Assembly (NCBI RefSeq): GCF_921293095.1
Contig: NC_060251.1
Location: 57,429,585-57,493,584 of the forward strand
Length of the DNA: 64,000 nt
Direction of reading: 5' to 3'
Source of the DNA: Ischnura elegans
Lineage: Eukaryota; Arthropoda; Insecta; Odonata; Coenagrionidae
Each line of letters opens with the position of its first letter. Position 1 is the stretch's first letter. The notes under the pieces were generated by a model. That model was not told the origin of the DNA. It did not search any database and saw only the letters and a list, made by a program, of their open reading frames with translations. Both the position numbers and the translations under genes were made by a program. Shown here one piece after another: positions 57,065-64,000 of this stretch.

Positions 57065-58374
57065 CTGAAATGAAATAAAAGAGCGATTACCCGAGATGTC
57101 CATGAGAAAGTGATGAATCATGTTTCATGTGAAAAGAAATGCATTCAGTGGAACAATCGCGATGCTCAACAACAATGGAAAGTTACTCTGACGCGACCGT
57201 TTCGAATGCTCTTTAACCGCTGACTACTAATGTCTTCCTATTTCCCCGAGTCTATTAGAAAATCGTCCCGATAGAAATGAGTAAATTGCGTAGCCTCAAT
57301 CACTGTGGGAACCTTTCCAATTACTGTACCATCATGATGTGTTTTCCCGTAATAATGTCGACTTAGCGTCACGTCTTCTTGGTTCCATGCATTTCCCAAG
57401 TTGTCTGGAACCAAATGCGTGACAGCGTCCGTCGCTCCATTCAAATCTCGTTTAGATTTGCCCGGGTTGGACTTGGGTTGTTTCTTAAATACCCCTTCTT
57501 ATCCAGCAAGGGCGTGGTTTCTGTCAACTTTGCCCTCATTTTGATCATCTGGACTGACAACAGCTCCCGTACCTTCAACTCGTGGCTGAGTTATGTAAAT
57601 GAAAAAGCATTTTATTTAGTTATTTCTTCCCGGGGGGAAGGATTGAAGTAGCTTTAGCGGGAAAACAAGTGACGAGCAATTGCGTGGGTGGCAGGCCCAT
57701 ATTTCTCAAACCTTGATTATGGGGTATATCTTCGCTCGCTGCTTGTGTTGTTGTTACCAGAACTGTAATTACGATGCACGATATTTTCCTAGGAAATAAA
57801 CACTCCCAGCCGATAGCTTACCACTGTTTGTAATAAGTGAATATTTAACGTTAAATGTTTGACGAGGTGTTAAATGGAACGTGGGTCTTTCAAAAATCTA
57901 GCAATTAATCTCGTCTCAAGAAAGAGGGGTTATTATTTTCATCTTTTTCATTAAATTTTTATTCAGTTTTGACAGGGGTTTTTAGTAAAAAGCACGGGTT
58001 CTCTCCAAAGTAACTCTTTGCTGTTGTTGAGCGGAGAATTTTTCTGGTGATGTGGCTGGTTGAGAATATTATGGCTTTTTGCAGTTTGATGCACGTACTT
58101 GGATTGAGGTTGAGTATTGTAAAACCATTTTTCATTTGTTTTGGCTTGATATCGGTAGCAGGTATGACAGTAGGCGCTCTATAAACTTGTTCCAATATCC
58201 AAATTCTTTTTATTTATATTGCCAACTTATTAAATTTGCTCAATTAAACTTGTTGCTAAGAAGCTTAATAGCCTCTGCTCCCCGTGCTGCATCCTTACTA
58301 CAAAGCTCGCCAAGTATTTAATGCAGTTATTTTTACCCACATTTGTTAATTTCTGCGGTGGTATATCAGCATAG
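57065..58374. other. upstream of exon c1, unassigned
   Basis: It should contain intron upstream of c1 on the minus strand. I searched for a signal-peptide exon ending in phase 1 and found none convincing. Confidence 0.4.
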
Positions 58375-58610
58375 GGATCATAGTAGCCTAGTGAGTTGAG
58401 CCCTGGGCTACCGACAGAAGGGCCTCTGGTTTAAGTCTCAAGTGAAGCATTCGGACTCTCCCGAAGGTGTGTTGACCTAGAGAAAGGAAATGCCCCTCCT
58501 ATCTTGAATGTGTGAAAAGTCACACACATGTGACTTAGTCTGGGTGAGGTCTACCCTCACCTATCCAAACAACCGTCCGTTGAATCAATGAGAGAGTGAA
58601 ATTAGAGTGG
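58375..58610 (+). mobile_element. tRNA-derived SINE family C, copy 2
   Basis: It has 'tagtagcctagtgagttgag', a B-box-like GGTTTAAGTCTC at 58428-58439, then 'gtctaccctcacctatcc' and a 'gagagag' end shared with 24835-25075. Confidence 0.55.
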
Positions 58611-59719
58611 ATCCGCTGCATCTCATCCAATGCATCATTTCAGAGTGATGTGAGTTTTTGTGACATGTCTCTGAGTACCACCTTAAACTCTGGTCCACAC
58701 GTCAGAACTGTTGCGGTAGTAGTTTTCATCAAATATTTTTTTCTCGGAAAAGAAAGGGTTGCTGCTCAGATGATGCAAACTGAAAGATGAATTCCATTGT
58801 TTGTTTTCATTAACACTGCCACCGTGGTGCAACATCTTCAATCTCTCCTCGAATACTCCCATGCACAATCCCTTCACAGTAAACGTTTTTTCAAATCTCA
58901 ATAACAAAGCAAATGATAGGGAACTCTCAGCCGATGCTCGGGAAACATATATTCTCAGGTGCATCCCCATCGTGCCGTATAAGGAGACAGAGGGACCCTT
59001 CAACAACATCCCCCCGGGCTACAAATTGAGCGCGTACCCGCGTCCAAAGGGAATTGAAGGGACGTGATCCTAACTAAACTCCCTCCGGGCATTCCATTCC
59101 ATATAAGGAACAGACGCTTCTCATCTCGATCTAGCCCTAGCGCTAATGGATAGCATCTCCAAAGGATGAGGGCGCAGAGTCAACTTTCCCCTTTCCAGAG
59201 ACCACCTTGAAATCTCCGAGGCACAGGGTTGTTGTTGACACTGATGCAAGGACTTTTGTAGGGTCCACGGTGGTAAACACAGGTCTGGGCGCCCTATAGG
59301 ATGGGATGGCTAGCGTTTTAAGCTGCGGAAATACCGAGTCTTTCGAAAGAATAGTGGGGTTTTAACGCTTTCAATTTTTTATTACACTAAAGTTACAGCC
59401 ATAAATCATGCATCGAATGAAAGATCAACTCTAAATTTTTACATATAAGCCTAGAATAGCGTAGCCAGGATAATGTGGGGAAGACCTGTAGTCAGCGGGG
59501 TGGAACCCCCCTCCGGGGAAAAGTGAGCATTTTTATATCTACAAATCACATTTTATGCTATTTTGGCACTCGAAAATACACAATTTATGGGCTTTAGGGT
59601 AGCTGTTTTGCTAATTATTGGTGAAGTAGAATAAATTTGTTTTTTAGGTTAATATTTTTCGGCTAAATTAATTGTTTCGGAGGAGGAACGTGCCCCCTTG
59701 GTCCCACCTCTGGCGAAAA

Positions 59720-59983
59720 TTGTTCAGTGTGCGCACCATTCGTCACACGACACACGTCAAGACGATATGCTAGTTCTCTCTAATCGTTGGTTAGTGTCTC
59801 TGGAGTAATGTTTGCAACAGTTATTTCAATCATGTTTCTTAATTCGGAGATGTCAGGTGGTAGTGGAGGCGCTGATGTTACTTGATCACCTATATTAAGG
59901 TGGGACGCACGTTTCACATTAACTATAGATTCCATCTTTGCAAACTGTAAAACGCAAAAAGCTTTCCGTTCATTAGTCGCCAT
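59720..59983 (-). pseudogene. internally deleted mariner-like transposase
   Basis: The frame starts MATNERKAFCVLQFAKMES, the N-terminal helix-turn-helix start of a Tc1/mariner-related family widespread in arthropods. It jumps to the C-terminal region ISELRNMIEITVANITPETL, a stop, then RELAYRLDVCRVTNGAHTEQ. The middle, including the DDE catalytic core, is missing. It is a deletion derivative whose protein could not be active. Confidence 0.72.
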
Positions 59984-61254
59984 CTTTGTTACTTGCGCTC
60001 TCTAATGGATGGCGGCGGAAATATTGGGTGCTCACTGCTCATGCACATTGTTGCCAAAAAATAAAACTGTTGGAGTTGCTCTTTCATTTTATTCATCATT
60101 TAATTTCTGTATTCTATGTTTAATAATTATTATGAAGATTTAAAATTCCGCTATTCATTTTGAAACGCCCGCTAGTTTCGAGAAGTGACTTTATCATCGG
60201 GTCCCATTAATTGAAAAGTCACATTCAAGGGGAATCTATGGAGGAGGCCCAAATCCATCCCGTTGAAGCTTATTTTGTGCTGCCATTCAAATAGGGCAAT
60301 TTGATTTGAGTGTCCGATCGGAGCGATCTTTTTTTTATATTTGCAAAGGAATATTAGAGCTCGACAGGAGTAGCAATGAAAAGTTAGGTTTTTGATAGGT
60401 GACGGCATAACCAATATAAATTTTTGTTATGAATCCTAATCTTCGCTTATTTCTCCGTAAATTGCGGATAGCTCTGCCAAGGAAGGCCGAGGGGACTCGT
60501 CTCCCCCGCCCCTAAAATGAGGGTAGTAATTAAACTTTTAAGTACCTTAGTCAGAATCATGTTCATGAAAGTTGCGCGTGGACATCGCCGAGGCAAACAG
60601 TGATACCATGTCATATGTATCGTATAAGTTTAAGTGTGAAAGTGTCCATATTTAAAATTATCTAAGCTACAACCTTACATTCGGTCGCCAGATTCCTGAT
60701 GAGTTTCTGCGATAGAAATTGCAGCGTTTACAATGTCGGGCGAGTTAGGATGGGAATATTTGCAGAAGCATAGAGCAAAGTGTAGGCTAAATTTATTTAG
60801 TAAATGCGGAGAAGATTTTTTCTCATGCGACGTGAACAATGTCCTTGGTTTACCGTCGTACTATGGTTGACTTGATCACGGGAAGAAAATAAATGTAATA
60901 GACTGCAAAACAGAAATATTTAAAATGACATTCTTTCCTCGTACTGTTTAGAATAGCAGCGGTGTCTCGATTAATAAAATTGATGGCGACACTCGCTAGG
61001 ACGGCACATTTCTTATTTTATATTATCATTTCCATTGTTCTAGCCTTGCATGGACTTAGTGCAGGAATTACTATCCAAAGGCAAGTTTTGCTTTTGTACG
61101 AATTGTACGTTTTTTTTTGTTACCATGAGTAATAATTTTATGCCCGTTTGGTGCACATGTTGGGGTACCCTTACATGCCGCATGCCGGTGATTGATCACC
61201 CTCTGCCAACCACCATAGACTTGGCTCGCAGGGTAATATGTAGATCATACTGTA
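59984..61254. other. unassigned, with a LINE-tail relic
   Basis: Positions 60885-60990 repeat the decayed tail seen at 31480-31640 ('gcaaaacagaaatatt', 'ttctttcctcgtact', 'ggtgtct'). Nothing else is recognised. Confidence 0.45.
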
Positions 61255-61544
61255 CAGGGGCGCAGCTAGGAATTAAAGCTAGGAGGGATTTTAGACGCAT
61301 CTAATACTGGGGTTTTTGGGGGTATGGAATACCCTCCAGGGTAAGCGAGAGGCGCGGGGGCCCTCCCCAGAAAAATTTTAGGATACATAGTGAGTTTTAA
61401 GGCTTTCTGGGGGATATTTTATAAATCCTTACTCTATTCTATAAGTAATATTAATGCAATTAAGTAAAATGGATTTAACTTAAAAATTTCTCTGAGCTCT
61501 GGGGGTGGGTTTATTTCCCAAAACCCCCCCTCGCTACGCCACTG
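61255..61544 (+). mobile_element. hAT MITE family A, copy 4
   Basis: The left end is CAGGGGCGCAGCTAGG. The right end read inward is CAGTGGCGTAGCGAGG. Flanks atactgta and atactgat match at 6 of 8. Confidence 0.85.
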
Positions 61545-62606
61545 ATACTGATTGCTATTCCTGCACACTAACCGTTCGTCTGATGAGGGTGAAATGCCTC
61601 GATTTATGCTGTAACCTAACCTATCGGACGATTCGACATCACCAGCGCCGTGTGGTTCCACATTTCCCGTCCTTGCCAAACAAAAGACCCGAGCGTCACT
61701 GGTGTGGGAGGGTCCTTAAAAGGAGGACGCGAGGGTGCAGGGCAACGCGTGGATATTTCCTTAGCGAGTCGAAAACGGGGTTCGGTGTGGACCAGCAGGG
61801 AAGAATCTAAGCTACCCCAGAGAGAGAAGCACCGCATCGTCTTGCACGTCTGTAAACAGAGGGAACTCGGTCGGATGTCCTACAGCCTTTTTCTACCCAT
61901 CTACGTATCGAGGTTCCGAGAAAGAGCGCTTTCACTTTTTGTATGTACTATGCAATCAAAACATGAGTAGGACAGAGGTTTGGGTTGGAAAGGGCCGGGT
62001 TGAGTTCTTCATTTTTTTCCTTTTGTCCTAGGATGCGTTCGTTGAGGGACCAGGTGCTTCCAGGCTAAATGTCTCCTTGGAGTAGAATTCGAGATTAAAA
62101 TTTATAGGCATGATTTTGTTTCAAGGATATGTTGATACCAGAAAACACTTCCTGTGCGCATCACAACTAATCAATTTTCACCTCATTGAAAATAGAATAT
62201 TTGCCGTATGGTTTGCGGTGTGACTTATATACGTAAATTTCTTTACAATTTAAAAAGTAAGATTTATTTGATTCGCATGGAATCAAACAATGTACAATTT
62301 CTTAAGGAAAAATAAAAGTTTCGCATAATATGAACTTTTTCGTCGCTGGGTTAGTTTTAAGATTGAACCGACATTCACACGATGGTAACCTTCGTAATTG
62401 TTGCAGTATATTCACTATGGTTGAATATCTTATCAGTGTTATGTATCTCATTTTTATCAGTTTCTACTTTTCATTAATATACAATACTATATAACGTGTC
62501 TGCTATGTGTAACATCTTATGTACCTTAATGCATGTTACTAAATTTTCCTAGTATTTCTAACTGCATGGTTTGCATGTTCTAGTTTCATGTGCCAATTTC
62601 CTTCAT
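61545..62606. other. unassigned, with a GC-richer patch
   Basis: Positions 61560-61960 are GC-richer and have overlapping open frames on both strands without recognisable motifs. This could be a promoter patch or a repeat. Confidence 0.35.
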
Positions 62607-63275
62607 AATAGGGTGGTTTCCTATTATTTTTTTATTGCCTAAATCGAAAGATTATTACTCCTGGAGTACGTATTTCACGCTTTTAGATTTTTAAATGACG
62701 ATATCTATTTTTCGCGATTAAATGAAAAGTGAAAATTTTCAAGCGCGCGAAAACGCGACGCTTAAGTATGAATGTCGGGAAGTCTCTCCGCGTGACGTAT
62801 TTCTGGTTCCCGTTGCCGCCCTGCGAGGTGACCTTGAGGCGAGGCTTAGCGCTGATACGTCGCAGGCTGCTAGCGGGTAGCCTAGTACCCTGCTGGCTGG
62901 TAGCGCTTGGCTTAAATAAGGATTATTAATAACTTATCAAACGAGGAAAACTTTCCGACCTTAGCCAGTTTTAATAAGTGATTGTTAATACATGTTTCCC
63001 TGAGCTCTGCGCCTCATGCATGCATTGGTAACCTCAGACGATGTATAACTCCTATCTTCTCCTATAGAAACTAGGTCCATGTGACGTCACGTGGAGTGGC
63101 ATCGCATGGGCGCCAATCTGGCCCTTTTCAAATGAGGATAAAAATGGACCATTGCCATTCGTCTAACCCGGTATTTCTAAAACAAAATAATTTGTATATT
63201 ATGAATACACTAATGGTGGGTAACGAATCGCAATCAATGCCTTTCGTTTTCTTTGATGAAGGAAACCACCCTATT
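62607..63275 (+). mobile_element. TIR element, copy 2 of AATAGGGTGG family
   Basis: It starts AATAGGGTGGTTTCC and ends GGAAACCACCCTATT, a perfect 15-bp inverted repeat (16 bp with the outer T/A). The interior follows the copy at 1213-1862, including 'gattattactcctggagta' and 'ctgagctct'. Confidence 0.8.
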
Positions 63276-64000
63276 AGGATATACTAGATTATGTAGCGTA
63301 CATGACGCGCATTGCATGTTAGTAGAGGTAAATTTTAATTCTCTGGTGCATGTTGGTGATGGTTCAGCCTCTGCCAAACACCTTCCTAGGGGGCTTGCAC
63401 GGTAATATGCAGATGTAGATATGTAACTGATTCTACATCAGTCGCTTGAATTCAAATAATTTTCCTGAGATATTGTTTATTTCGTTCCTTCAATTCGTTG
63501 TCAGGGCAACCTGCGCGTATTTTTGAAACTTTAAGCATAGCCTATTGTTTCTTGGACTCAAAAGGTACCATTTTCCTTTTGTGTCAAAACATCAACATTC
63601 CTGAAATATTTGCCTATTACTCTCAGTTTTATATGGGTCTTTCGGAGTCTCCCTTCCTACTTCGAACGTGTGACGGCCCATCACAGGACCACCTGCAGAA
63701 AAAAGTCATCCCTTTTCTCTGAGCTCCAACTTCGGTGAGGGAACGGCCCTCATCTCGCTCATGAGAATTTGGAGAATTCCACAGCCGCCTTAAATGCGAT
63801 CCTTTTTAAACACAGGTGCACATTACTTTTTGTTTCGTCAATGTGGAGCTTAATTGGCTAGTAGACCTAAATTCCTGGAATATCAGGGTTCGCTTACTAT
63901 GAATTGCTCGTCATTGTCTATTCCTCTTTAAACTCAGGATGCATCACGATCTAAGGTTCGAAGCTTAGTGTCGATTGTAGCCACGGTCTTCAATTATATC
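63276..64000. other. right edge, nothing recognised
   Basis: There are short open frames only. No repeat ends or exons are identified. Confidence 0.4.

Noticed and set aside
61616-61970. Possible first exon of the Fras1-like gene in a GC-richer patch
   Set aside because: No signal peptide followed by a donor in the required phase 1, and frames on both strands look equally open.
1-64000. CRISPR arrays, operons, tRNA or rRNA genes
   Set aside because: The sequence is eukaryotic. Box-B motifs seen belong to SINEs without a full tRNA cloverleaf, and no regularly spaced repeat-spacer array occurs.

Overview
The window is animal nuclear DNA, most probably from an arthropod (insect-like). It is AT-rich, with spliced genes that have GT-AG introns, and it is dense with hAT-type miniature transposons, LINE and Penelope-like relics and tRNA-derived SINEs. 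I cannot name the species. Exons below were assembled by hand from conserved protein motifs, splice sites and reading phase.

Layout. Positions 1-3400 are repeat debris: a pogo-like end, LINE tails, two MITEs and a Penelope-like GIY-YIG relic between inverted arms. Positions 3414-9005 (minus) hold germ cell-less, the BTB adaptor of a CUL3 ubiquitin ligase; eight exons are visible and the last is missing. About 0.9 kb away, divergently, is Nup43 (9901-19131, plus), a complete eight-exon gene for a WD40 subunit of the nuclear-pore Y complex. Positions 19132-28141 separate the convergent Nup43 and Fras1-like genes. They hold three hAT MITEs with target-site duplications, and a 2.9-kb element (22377-25269) bounded by inverted repeats. 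Inside that element are a decayed gene and two oppositely oriented arrays of a degenerate ~45-bp unit.

Positions 28142-57064 (minus) hold a FRAS1/FREM-type extracellular-matrix gene of at least 17 coding exons. It encodes VWC modules, about five CSPG repeats, a Ser/Thr/Pro linker, the conserved FRAS/FREM C-terminal module, a furin-type site, a transmembrane helix and a short tail. Reading phase is continuous throughout. The predicted protein nevertheless lacks the furin-like repeats and Calx-beta domains of vertebrate FRAS1. Its first exon(s), with the signal peptide, were not found. Positions 57065-64000 are mostly repeats with no gene I can support.

The three genes share no pathway: one acts in germ-cell fate and ubiquitination, one in the nuclear pore, one in the basement membrane. 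The most unusual material is the 22377-25269 element, the reduced FRAS1 architecture, and the number of MITEs whose 8-bp target duplications can be read directly.
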